Source: Shinisaurus crocodilurus (Eukaryota > Chordata > Lepidosauria > Squamata > Shinisauridae). Taken from it: a DNA stretch of 64,000 nucleotides. The stretch lies in NCBI GenBank assembly GCA_021292165.1, contig CM037879.1, positions 289,638,272-289,702,271 on the forward strand, read 5' to 3'. The notes under the pieces are model-generated. The model was not told where the DNA came from. It saw only the letters and a list, made by a program, of their open reading frames with translations, and did not search any database. Positions within the stretch are counted from its first letter, which is position 1. Every line of letters begins with the position of its first letter. The position numbers and the translations under genes were made by a program. Below are positions 44,460 to 54,304 of this stretch, one piece after another.

Positions 44460-44599
44460 CAGTGTTCTCCAACCTTGGGTCCCCAGTTGTTTTTGGCCTA
44501 CAACTCCCAGCATGCCCAAGCCAGCATAGCACAGCTGGCTGGGGCATGCTGGGAGTTGTAGGCCAAAAACATCTGGGGACCCAAGGTTGGAGAACACTG
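44460..44599. mobile_element. Palindromic hAT MITE A, copy 7
   Basis: Hairpin with several arm mismatches near its centre. Perfect 8-bp TSD agttaggg (44452-44459, 44600-44607). Confidence 0.92.
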
Positions 44600-44624
44600 A
44601 GTTAGGGTATTGCTGTTTTTAGCT

Positions 44625-44840
44625 AATTTTTATTTTATTTATTTTATTACATTTATACCCCGTCTTTTTCCTGCAAGGAACTCAAGGCGGCTTACATAAT
44701 CCTCCTCCTCCTCTCCATTTTATCCTCACAACAACCCTGTGAGGTAGGTTAGGCTGAGAGGCAGTGACTGGCCCAAAGTCACCCAGTGAGTTTCATGGCT
44801 GAGCGGGGATTTGAACCTGGATCTCCTGAGTCCTGTTGTG
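44625..44840 (-). mobile_element. SINE S1, head truncated at the duplication boundary
   Basis: Minus-strand copy ending at 'tctcctgagtcc', exactly where the inverted duplication begins. The tRNA head is missing. Confidence 0.85.
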
Positions 44841-44991
44841 CAAATGTTCCACTTGCTGATTCATGTGCTACCTTGCTAGGGAGCATTCAGCATCGTGGGG
44901 AGCATCCTTATGCTACTGGCACTCTGTAAAGCACTGTGCACATTAATGGTGAAGAAGAAGAGAAATAGAGATTCTGTTTATACCCTATGCA

Positions 44992-45022
<31 letters not shown>

Positions 45023-45923
45023 CCACCAGTGACAACACGCCTCTGAAGTGTGACCCTAAACAGGGTTACTCAGAAGTAAGCCCCACTGAATTATTCCTTA
45101 GTGAACATACTTAGGGTACAATCCTGCGCATGTTTAGGAGTTGTAGGCCTTTTCCCCCTGTCTAAACTTGCACAGGATTGCAAGGTCTCTAGCCTTGCAG
45201 TGAGGTTCATTAATTCAAGGCCTGTGGCTTACGCTGGCTCAGCTTGTCTGAGCGTGGAAAACTAAGCAGGGTCAAGCCTGGTGATTACTTGGATGGGAGA
45301 CCCCTCCTCTAGTTTCCTGCATTGAGCAGGGGGTTGGACTCGATGGCCTTGTAGGCTCCTTCCAACTCCATGATCTATGAAATCTATAAGTTCCCACCTG
45401 GCCAGTTCTAAACTGAGTGACCTTTTTTTTAATAAATAAAAAAAATTAAACCAAAGAATACGGACGTCTTGAGATACTTGCAGATATGTGCCTTGCTTAA
45501 TCTGTTGTGTGGTGCTAAAAACAGCAACCCCCTCCAAGTCAGAGAGTCCAGTACAAAGTGAATGGGTTTACTAAGGAGTCAGTGCAGTCAGGGTGCCATT
45601 CTCACCACTGATATGATGGGGGCAGGGGAGATCGGTGTCTTTCCTGCTCCTCATAGCATGGGAATGGTGGCAGTTACTGTGCATTCCCTCTCAGGGTTGC
45701 CAAGTTCAGACCCTGAGGCTGGGGCTTGCTACCATCCATTAAGAAGATACAATCAACACCCACCCACCTGTGGTGTCCATCTTTCCCAGGAGACCATTGG
45801 CTTAACCCCTTCATCTTTCATCCCAGTTGTAATCAAGGATCGGTAGGTATAACTGCCTTTGCTCACAATCACCTTTTGCTACTAGGGTTGCCAACTGACC
45901 ATGGAAAAACTGGGCCCTGTGCC
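44841..45923. repeat. Inverted duplication, right arm
   Basis: Reverse-complement match of 38143-39380 with the same nested elements, minus one SINE. Confidence 0.88.
45220..45388 (+). mobile_element. 5S-rRNA-derived SINE with CR1 tail, copy 3
   Basis: Head 'gcctgtggcttacgctggc', 5S promoter core 'aactaagcagggtcaagcc', 'acttggatgggagacc', then the CR1 end. Confidence 0.82.
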
Positions 45924-45924
45924 T

Positions 45925-46330
45925 AGGAAAGGGAGGTTTGATCTGCAGAAAACAGCGGCAGAAGCTTGTCGGGGCATGGAAATAAAAAAAATAAAGACCT
46001 GCTAATTGCTGAAGATCAAACCTCTGTTAAAGGGACAGCTACAGTGGTTCTTTTCTTATATCAGCCTTCCCCAACCTGGTAGAATACAGAAAGCTGCTTT
46101 ATATGGAGTCAGACCCGTGGTTCATCTAGCCCAGATTCAGGCAGGAATCTTTGCAGCTCCACCTGGAAATGCCCAAACCAGGCTAAAGTCTCTCGTCCTT
46201 TCATTGTGGAGATACAGAGAAAAGGCTGCAAGGCAGTATTGCTTGCAAAACCAGTCGCTCACAAAAGCTGCTTCCACCTTCCAGTGATCTGGCCAATAGC
46301 TGCAGGAGGATAGGACTCCCTAATAAGCCT
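45925..46330 (-). mobile_element. Possible SINE K tail and unassigned flank
   Basis: 46083-46135 (gaaagctgctttatatggag; ttcatctagcccag) resembles the reversed tail of SINE K. The rest is unassigned. Confidence 0.4.
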
Positions 46331-47190
46331 CAGGCACTTATTTAAAATGCTATAAAATTAAATAATTACCATTTAACATGGTGGGATAACCTTTAAATAC
46401 CTTGCAGGGAGGGTTCTGCATTGCTGCCCTCCTATGTCCCCCCCACCACAAAATTTCTGGCTATGGGCCTCTCTTCACCCATTGAATTTCTACCTGTTGT
46501 TCATCTTTGAAAGGCATAGTAATCTTGCCAGGGAAAAGGTGCCTGTTTGTAGGTTAATAGTGGCAATTGTGCTGGTCTTAATCTTTTGCTTGCTTGGGGT
46601 TTTACTTAAACAAACAAAGAAAGAAACAAACAAGAATACTGTTAGTGAAGACAAACAAAGCTGGTGCACACACCCATACACAAAATGTTTGCTGACCTAA
46701 CTTGGTGGAGTGAGATAAATTTGCCTCGTCCCTTCACCCTTAATTTCAATATGGAACCCAGTGAGAATTATTCCCTTCTTCTAGGTCCTCCTACCTATCT
46801 GGTTGGTTGGTTGACTGATTGAATGAATGAATATTCTCTCTTCCTGCCCTCCTCCAAGCTCTAATTGAGCCAAAGGATTGTCAATCTAGGCGAAAGTTTG
46901 TGAACACTTTCTTTTTAGGGTGACTGAAAGAGCTGTCCGTCTCTTTATTCTGTCTCCTTTTCCTCCTCCTTCGTCTGGTTGCTCTGAAGGACAGTCCTTT
47001 TCCATTTCTGCTGGGGGGGAAAGAGCATTGTCTTTTAGTGTCAAGGAAACCGCAAATTTTATTCGCTGGTATGTTTTATACTTTGGGAGCGGAGTGGGTA
47101 GAGATGCTAAATTTATAACGATAGCCCAAAATGACTCTTGTTGGGGGTGGTAATGTTTGTATATTGAGAGCTTAAGAATGCTGAAAATGA
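46331..47190. other. Unassigned sequence
   Basis: No family recognised. Short (AAAC)-type and (GGTT) runs near 46610 and 46800. Confidence 0.4.
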
Positions 47191-47194
47191 TAGC

Positions 47195-47480
47195 CCACAC
47201 TCAAGGGTTGCGCATGGGTTGTTGTTGAAACGTGTGGGTCACTGTTTTGTGTGAACCCAGCTGAGCTAACAAACCATGGTGAGCAACCCACAGTTTGCAA
47301 CCCAACAATGAACCATGGGTTCTCGTCATGGGTTGCTCATGGTTAACAAGCCATGGCTTGTTAGTGCAGCTGGGTTGAGACAACACAATAACCCATGCCC
47401 ACGTTTCAACAACAACCCCTAGTTCAACGACAACCCACCCTGAACCCTTGAGGGTGGGTTATCACGTTCTCTGAACCCAG
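47195..47480. mobile_element. Large imperfect hairpin MITE (family M)
   Basis: The arms include a 19-base perfect inverted pair, gggttgttgttgaaacgtg (about 47217) and its complement (about 47402), with further inverted pairs inside ('aacccagctg' with 'cagctgggtt') and outside ('ctcaagggtt' with 'aacccttgag'). Superfamily unknown. Confidence 0.6.
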
Positions 47481-47489
47481 TCATTCATT

Positions 47490-47735
47490 ACGTTGTTGTA
47501 ATCTTTGCAACAACCCTGTGCGGTTGGTCAGTGTTGTTGATCCTATATTGCAGGTGGGGGACAGGGGGTGATTGAATGAGAACAGCTTACCTAAGGCCTC
47601 CTGTTGAGGTCATTGTGAAGGCAAGGTTCGAGCCAGAGGGTGATTTATGCGCATAGAATCACAGAGCAGGAATGTACCTTGGAGGTCATCTAGTCTAACC
47701 CTTTGCTCAAGGCGGGGTCATTATCGGACAGTTGC
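47490..47735 (-). mobile_element. MIR-like remnant and CR1 3' tail
   Basis: 47490-47640 is MIR/CORE-like ('caacaaccctgtgcggt', 'aaggttcgagcc'). 47655-47735 is a minus-strand CR1 end (tagaatcacagagcaggaat). Confidence 0.5.
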
Positions 47736-47739
47736 TTGG

Positions 47740-48005
47740 TCCCCTCAATAACTGCTGTTGAGATGTTTCCAGAACTGGGTTGTCTACCAGTGTTTATACT
47801 GGGTTTTGTTCTTTTCTTCCTTCCTCAACACCTTAAAAATGTGGACTTCGGGCTGCTTCTGGAAAGAGACCCAAAACAACAAGGGTTTACCATTACCACT
47901 GGAATTGCAACCCAGATGCTTGTGCTTTCTGCCATCTCTAGCTATCTCTTGCCAGGGGGCAGTGCTCGGGTACCGAAGATCTGGGGCTCAGGCCCACAGG
48001 ATAAA
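47740..48005. other. Unassigned sequence
   Basis: No family recognised. Confidence 0.35.
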
Positions 48006-48009
48006 AAAA

Positions 48010-48405
48010 AAAAGTGCAAATTTGCATATGCTAATTTACATATGCTCTGAAGTCTGTGTGTGAGTGTGTCCTTAAAGGACCCTTGTCTCTGAAGGACACC
48101 CCTATTTGTTAAAAGGAATGTATGGACAGGGGAGTGGAGAAGGGCATTTGATTCCAGAAAAATCCCTCAGGCAGAAAGATTGGGGGGGCAGCAGGCGGTA
48201 ACGCACATGTGGGCAAGAAGCCAGCTATCCCAGGGGGATCAGATGCAACGGGGATCATCGGGGCCCCTGGACCTTTAGTTCAGCAAGTGCCCATGGAGAG
48301 CAGGGTGGTGGGGCAGAGAGAGCCTCCCAGAGATTCGGGGCTCCAAATGAAAGATCTGGGGCTCCAGCCCTAGTGGGCCACCCCCTACCACCACCTCTGT
48401 CTCTT
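48010..48405. mobile_element. Repeats G and H in sequence, copy 2
   Basis: 48010-48085 has the 'atgctaatttacatatgc' block of repeat G and 48088-48405 matches repeat H. G and H may therefore be parts of one element. Confidence 0.6.
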
Positions 48406-48504
48406 TCCGAAATTGAGAGGCGTTTGTGCACCTGCCCTTCGAAATGTCTGTGGGATCGGAGTGCCAGGATGTAGGTGGTTCGTAAGGATTACAAGAAGTT
48501 ATAT

Positions 48505-48968
48505 GTTGATGACACTTTTAACTTACCATTCCTCCAAGGAGCTCAAGACGGCATTCGGCATACAGTAATGCCTTGGATTGCAAGTAACTTGGTTTGAGAG
48601 TGTTTTGCAAGACAAGCAAATTTTTAAATATTTATTTAAATTTTTTTGACTGGACATACAAGCGACGTCTTGCAATACAAGTACTGTAGTACGGCTTAAA
48701 TTAAAAATCTCTGTACAGATTTTTTTTTGGGGGGGATTTCGTTTTGATATAAGAGTGTTTTGGATTACAAGCACGTTTCCGGAACGAATTACCATATGCT
48801 CTCAATCCAAGGCATGACTGCATTCAGTTTTCTTCCTCTGCCTCCCCACTTTATCCTCGCAATAACTTGTGAGGGAGGTCAAGCTGACAGATAGTGACTG
48901 TCTCAGTGAGTGGGGGATTTAAACCCAGTCAAGTCCAGTGCTCTAATTACTGAGCCACACTGCCTTTC
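48505..48968 (-). mobile_element. Old SINE S1 split by element E
   Basis: 48505-48560 (cctccaaggagctcaagacg) and 48825-48968 (ttatcctcgcaataac to gagccacactgcc) are the tail and head parts. Confidence 0.7.
48563..48820. mobile_element. Tc1/mariner-like element E, copy 5
   Basis: Inverted ends. TA at left, CA at right (one substitution). Confidence 0.85.
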
Positions 48969-49039
48969 GGATAGAGGATGCATGTAGTAAAGCATTTGAT
49001 GCATTCTAGGGTCTTGTGCACCTGCTAAGAGTCGATTAT

Positions 49040-49110
49040 TATTTTTTTGTGAACTGCCCAGAGAGCTTCAGCCATTAGGCGGTATAGAAATGAAATAAAT
49101 GATAATTATC
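49040..49110 (+). mobile_element. L2 LINE 3' terminus
   Basis: Only the last ~70 bases: 'gtgaactgcccagagagctt' and 'ggcggtatagaaatgaaat'. Confidence 0.7.
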
Positions 49111-49273
49111 ATTTTCTCTCCAACGCCCTCTTTCTTCTCCCCGCCTTCCTCAAATACATGTAAGACTTTGGGTTCCTGTTCCCCCCCTCAAACTCACAAG
49201 CATCTCCCTTTCCGTTCTCAGGGTTGCCAGATCGGACTCCTCATCATTTGTTGATTCCGACAACGACAACAAC

Positions 49274-49332
49274 ATGGCCGCAGTAGTTGTGACAAAAAAC
49301 AAACGGCTCAGCCGGGTGAAGCGGTATCAGAG
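49274..49332 (+). CDS. ERCC6L: ERCC6L (PICH) coding exon 1, predicted
   Basis: An ATG opens a 19-codon stretch ending MAAVVV...RVKRYQ plus two bases (AG), followed by the donor AG|GTGAGA. It joins exon 2 in phase: the split codon becomes AGA (Arg) and the junction reads KRYQ-RYVTQAEQEA. Human ERCC6L, as I recall it, has YLRYVKEAKEA at the matching place, so similarity runs across the junction. The frame stays open upstream, and a pyrimidine-rich acceptor-like site (tccgttctcag) ends at 49221. So this could be an internal exon with more coding sequence before it. No CpG island is seen here. Confidence 0.65.
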
Positions 49333-49498
49333 GTGAGAGACAAGGGCCTAGTTCTCATTGAAGTAAGTAGCCAACCTGTGTCTGGCCTACAGACTTCAGA
49401 CTGCAGCTGAGACGAGATCCTGTGACTGAATGCTCCGCCATATAAAGAGAATTCCCTGCACATCGACAATGAGTGCATCAGGGAAAATTCTCACCAAC

Positions 49499-49499
<1 letters not shown>

Positions 49500-49531
<32 letters not shown>
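49500..49531. repeat. (TC)n microsatellite
   Basis: About fifteen units. Confidence 0.95.
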
Positions 49532-49533
<2 letters not shown>

Positions 49534-49693
49534 TGGAGGGATTTATTTAATTCATTATTTTCTTGTGGTGTGGTATGGTGGAGCATTCCAGCATACGACA
49601 CCAGGCCACTCTCCAACAGAAGAGTTTCACAGGCAATTCCAGCGTGAAATCGCTGAATAAAAATTCAGGCTTGGTGTGGCTAGGGGAGGGAGA

Positions 49694-50137
49694 CAGGACC
49701 GGTGCAAGGCAGTTTGGCGCCCTCGGCAAAATTATATTTAGCGCCCTCCCCCTCATGCCGAGAAACGCCTGCTCACCCAGCGCCCCCACCCCCACCCTGG
49801 CCCCGCCACCGGGGCCAGCAGCCCTCCGCGGGCCTGGCAGCGCCGCCGCCTCCGGCACCCGTTTCCAGGCAGCCGCTTTCCCCGCTGCCAAGCCGGCCTC
49901 GCCGACCGTCCCCACCGCGCGGAGGCTTCGCACTCCGGTCGCCGCCGCCACGCGCACTCCTGACCCGGCCTAGTGTGAGATCCGGGCTCCGCGAGCGGCA
50001 GGCAGGCAGCGCGTCGCCCCAGCAGCCCCGGGGGCGGCGAGGAAGAGTTGGCCGGCAGGAGCGGAGCGTTTCTGCGCCCGCTTCAGCCACGCGCCCTAGG
50101 CAGCCGCCTAGTTTGCCTAGCGGTAGCACCGGCCCTG
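49694..50137. mobile_element. GC-rich non-autonomous hAT element Q, copy 2
   Basis: Ends CAGGACCGGTGC and GCACCGGCCCTG. Perfect 8-bp TSD gagggaga (49686-49693, 50138-50145). Its first ~60 and last ~80 bases match copy 1 at 7908, but the GC-rich interior does not align readily. Confidence 0.92.
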
Positions 50138-50145
50138 GAGGGAGA

Positions 50146-51540
50146 GGTGTACAGCAGGTAAGAGTTTCTTCCTTTATGTATTTGTGAAGTGGAAGCCAGT
50201 TCTGGATCATCTTAAGGCACTTATTTTGTGCCTCAAGTATGACAGAATCAGATTAAATCGCAGAACACGGACATTTGCAGGGAAAGGGCAGCTTTGCTCA
50301 TTTCCCCCTCCTCCCAAACAAACAGAAAAGCACAGGCAAACCCTGAGATACACAGGCTGTAGCCTTTATAATCTCTGTATCTTTTGGGTGTAGAGCTCTG
50401 GATTCAGTGGATTTAACTGAGCCCTCGGCTGCTGCATTGCCATGGAGTGTTTATGAACATTCCAACTGCTCAGAAGCTCTGAAACAGACACCAACAACAC
50501 TGTGGGCACACAAGGCTCTGTGTGAAGTGTTGGCCAACTGTGTGGATCTGTCTGTATGAGGGTACAACAACCATAGTCTTTGACTAAGCCTGTGGGATGA
50601 CCTGGAATGTTCATGAACATTCTGATTTCTGGGGAAGAGAAGGGGCAGCTTTCAGTTCAGCCTTCTGTGAAAGTGGGAAAAAAAAAAAAAACAGTCTTGG
50701 GTGATTTTCTCTCCACTCCCTCAGTAGAGCTCCTGTGCCGTTAACTGATCTGTGATGGGCAGAAATTCAACTGGTTAAAACTTTTCCTGTCTTTGCATCT
50801 CCCTAGTAAGGAAAGCTGCATGTGTTAAATTTCCTGCCTGTCTCCGCAGTTCTATTGAGTACTCCAACTACTACACCACGCTGTTTCTCCGAGGCACCCT
50901 ATCCCCCCCCCCATGTGAATTTCTGATCCAGATTGCAGCTGATTTGGGCTTGGTTTGGTGTGTGTGTTTTTTTAAAAAATCAGTGAAAACATTTTTGCAT
51001 CTGAGTGTATCTTATGCAGTTTGACCCTGACAGCCATATTTGGCGTTATTGGGAAGGAATTCTTCCATATTTTGAGGCCTGTGTATAAATTATGCAAACT
51101 TGTTCAATTTTTTCTTATTTTGCCATAATTCTGCCTTCCCCCCCCATCTGACTTCTAAAGTTTGACTTCTAGACAGTGATCATGGAATTTCAAGCATATT
51201 TCCACAGCAATAAGGGCTAGAAACTTGCAATGTTTATAAAACAAAAGCTTGAGATTCTCAGGAAGCTGAATCTTGCACTTGGTATCGCATTCCTTGCTGC
51301 AAGAGTGCAGTACCCCTTCCGGCTCAGCTAATTACCAGCTCGTGGATGTTCGTGGCACTGTCATGGTGGTTATGCATGTGTCTGCACTCTTGATGCTTCC
51401 TGTGTCCCTTTCTTTGATTGGGTCCTGTCTGTTTCCCAGTGTGGGCCTCCCATGCATATAGAACGCTGAAACCATCGTTTTGGTATGTTGAAAGTGGACT
51501 GGGAGTTTGTCCGTGTCCCTCCCCACCTGCTCTTCTAAAC
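50146..51540. other. Intronic unassigned sequence
   Basis: No repeat family or extra exon recognised. Short A, C and T runs near 50680, 50908 and 50970. Confidence 0.4.
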
Positions 51541-51965
51541 CAGGGTTTCCCAACCTTTCGGGGGCAGTGGGTACATTTGGAATGTTGAGAGAGAGTCACA
51601 AGCACTCTCACAAAATGGCTGCCACAATGGGGGTTGCCCATTCATAAAATGGCTGCCACGGTGAGCATCCCTGGTCACGAAACACTCATTTTCCACAAGG
51701 CAAAGTGGCGAGACTAAAAGGGAAGTAACTTCCCCAAGAGCCTGAGTACAGGGTAGAGGTACTCCAAAACACAAAACCACCCTTTTGAACCAAAATAAAG
51801 ATGGTGCTGGGGGGGGGGCAGCCCTTCACTTTGAAGCATGCCAGCCTCCCAGTTTAAAAATAATTCATTCAAAAATCTTAAGTAAAATAAAAATCAGGAG
51901 GGGCAGGCAGGGAGCTTTGTGAGCACCGAGAGAGGTGTCCACAGGCTCCATGTTGAAGACCCCAG
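51541..51965. mobile_element. hAT element in ERCC6L intron, next to exon 2
   Basis: Starts CAGGGTTTCCCAACC and ends GAAGACCCCAG. Flanking octamers ttctaaac (51533-51540) and ctctaaac (51966-51973) match at 7 of 8. It contributes most of the apparent open-frame extension upstream of exon 2. Confidence 0.75.
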
Positions 51966-51998
51966 CTCTAAACAGTCAAATGGTATTATGTTTTATAG

Positions 51999-54111
51999 AT
52001 ACGTGACCCAAGCAGAGCAGGAGGCCGTGAATGGCAATCTGGAAGAATCTATGGAACTTCACAGGCAGGCGCCTGCAATCCAAGCCAGTGAAAGCCTGAA
52101 TGGATACGTAGAAAACATCGAGGAGAAGCTGGTGACGCTGGCCTTGGATCAAGAGGCAGATGAATATGTGAATGTATGTCAGAGTGGGTTAATGATCTAC
52201 AGAGAGATGCACGACAAACTGTTTGAGCATCAGAAGGAAGGCGTTTCCTTCCTGTACAGCCTCTACCGTGACGGAAGTAAGGGTGGCATTCTGGCAGATG
52301 ACATGGGCTTGGGAAAGACCATCCAGATTATTGCCTTCCTCTCAGGGATGTTTGATGGTGATCTTGTCCGGTCGGTGTTACTGATCATGCCGGTTACCCT
52401 TGTTAACAACTGGATGCAAGAATTTGTTAAGTGGGCCCCAGGAATTCGGGTGAAGATCTTCCATGGGATCAGCAAGAAGGCTCGTAGCCAAAACCTAGAA
52501 CAAGTCCAAAGCCAAAAGGGTGTCTTGCTTACATCCTACCAAATGATCCTAGCCAACTGGGAACAGCTCTCCAATTTTGACCAGCAGACGTTCATCTGGG
52601 ACTACATCATCTTGGACGAAGCACATAAAATTAAAAGCCCATCAGCAAAAACCACCAAATCGGTGCATGCCATCCCTGCCAAAAACCGCATCCTCCTCAC
52701 AGGGACGCCGGTGCAGAACAACCTACAAGAGCTTTGGGCTCTCTTCGATTTTGCATGTCAGGGGGCTCTACTTGGTACAGCCAAAACCTTTAGGATGGAA
52801 TATGAAAATCCTATCACAAAGGCAAGAGAGAAGGATGCAACTCTGGGAGAGAAAGCTCTTGGCCTTAAGATCTCAGAGAACTTGATGACTATCATCCAGC
52901 CATATTTCTTGCGGCGAAGTAAAGGTGAAATACAGAAGCTAAAGTCTGAACGAGCAACCTGTCCATCCAGAGAGGAGAATTACATCACTCTAGAAATGCC
53001 TTCTCTCCCAAGAAAAAACGACTTCATCGTGTGGGTTTACCTAACGCCCATGCAAGAAGAGATATACAGGAACTTTCTCTCCTTGGATCATATCAAGGAA
53101 TTGTTAATGACAACGCGTTCCCCATTGGCTGAGTTGACGGTCTTGAAGAAACTCTGTGACCACCCCAGGCTGTTGTCTGCTCAAGCCTGTATCCAACTTG
53201 GCTTGGAGGTTTCCGATTACTCTGAGCATGGGGATGGCGAAGATGGAATGACTTCAGGCATGACCCAGGCCATCAAACACATATCCGAAAAGATTCTGAT
53301 CGAGGAGTCTGGGAAACTGAGGTTCCTCATAGCACTGCTGGGAAAGCTGCAGGAAGAAGGACACCAGACGCTCGTGTTCTCCCAGTCGAGGAAAATGCTG
53401 GATATTGTAGAGCGTATCTTGACTCAGCGGCGCTTTAAGCTGATGCGCATTGATGGAACGGTGACTTGTCTAGCAGAACGAGAGAAGAGAGTTGGGGCAT
53501 TTCAGAATGACAAAGGCTATGCAGTCTTTCTGCTTACGACACAGGTAGGGGGTGTTGGGCTCACTTTAACAGCAGCCACCCGAGTGGTGATCTTGGATCC
53601 CAGTTGGAATCCTGCTACTGACGCACAAGCTGTAGACCGAGCTTACAGGATTGGACAAAGAGAGAATGTTGTGATCTACAGGCTTATCACGTGCGGGACC
53701 GTGGAAGAGAAAATCTACAGGCGTCAAGTCTTCAAGGACTCGCTCATACGGCAAAGCACTGGAGATAAGAAAAACCCGTATAGGTACTTCACCAAACAGG
53801 AGTTACGGGAGCTCTTCACTCTGGAGGATGCTAGAAGCTCTGCAACCCAACTCCAGCTCCAGTCTTTGCATGCCACCCAAAGGGATTCTGACTCAAAGCT
53901 GGACGAACACGTGGCGTATCTCCACTCGCTGGAGATGTTCGGCATCTCTGACCATGACCTCATGTACACCTGTGAAACGGGTCACGAAGAGCAAGCTGAA
54001 GACGAGGAGGCCCATCGATACATCGAACACAGGGTTCAGAAGGCCCAAGAGCTGGTACAGCTGGAATCGCAGCTCATAGACACACGACGTCGGAAGTCCC
54101 ACTTTTCGTGA
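51999..54111 (+). CDS. ERCC6L: ERCC6L (PICH) DNA translocase, exon 2 to stop
   Basis: SNF2-family ATPase that, in known vertebrates, binds ultrafine anaphase DNA bridges and works with PLK1, BLM and topoisomerase II to resolve sister chromatids. Numbering the spliced 723-residue product: an N-terminal TPR-like helix pair at about 18-52; Walker A DDMGLGKT at 120-127 (Lys126; human Lys128); DEAH box at 226-229; LLTGTPVQNN at about 252-261; second RecA lobe with LVFSQSR and, at about 563-575, QAVDRAYRIGQ. All catalytic motifs are intact. Similarity to human continues through the post-helicase segment (RYFTKQELRELFT; ISDHDLMYTC; RVQKAQ) and then stops: after ESQ come 15 unrelated residues and TGA. 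The human C-terminal ~520 residues, with the PLK1-docking site, the PICH family domain and the second TPR, are absent. The open frame extends 5' of 51999 only through intron and hAT sequence without a true ATG context. Confidence 0.95.
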
Positions 54112-54114
54112 GAC
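54109..54114 (+). other. Potential splice donor overlapping the ERCC6L stop
   Basis: The sequence cttttc|gtgaga contains a good GTGAGA donor, one base into the stop region. Position -1 is C, which is less favourable. Use of it would remove the TGA. Confidence 0.3.
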
Positions 54115-54184
54115 CTGCTTCTGCTCCCCCCAGTCAAGTTGTCTCCCGTGGAAGCAAAGCCATTCACAAGGTCTTTCCCTAGAC

Positions 54185-54302
54185 CAGCCTTCTCCAACTT
54201 GGTGACCTCTAGATGTATTGGACTACAACTCCCAGCATCCCCCCAGCCAGCATGGGAGTTGCAGTCCAATACAACTGGAGGGCACCAAGTAGGTGTAGGC
54301 TA
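54185..54302. mobile_element. hAT-type palindromic MITE J just after ERCC6L
   Basis: Starts CAGCCTTCTCC. Hairpin core 'ggactacaactcccagcatc'. Flanking octamers ccctagac and ctctagac match at 7 of 8. Begins 74 bases beyond the stop. Confidence 0.8.
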
Positions 54303-54304
54303 CT

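Larger units (their letters stand above)
49333..51998 (+). other. ERCC6L intron 1, predicted
   Basis: Bounded by GTGAGA at 49333 and a weak acceptor 'tgttttatag' ending at 51998. About 2.67 kb. Holds a (TC)n run, two hAT elements (49694-50137, 51541-51965) and unassigned sequence. Confidence 0.65.

Noticed and set aside
45220..45300. A 5S rRNA gene
   Set aside because: Only part of the 5S sequence is present, it lacks the 3' third, and it is fused to a CR1 tail.
51919..51998. N-terminal extension of the large open frame as ERCC6L coding sequence
   Set aside because: It starts at GTG, not ATG, lies in a hAT element and intron, and is followed by an acceptor AG at 51998 exactly where similarity to ERCC6L begins.
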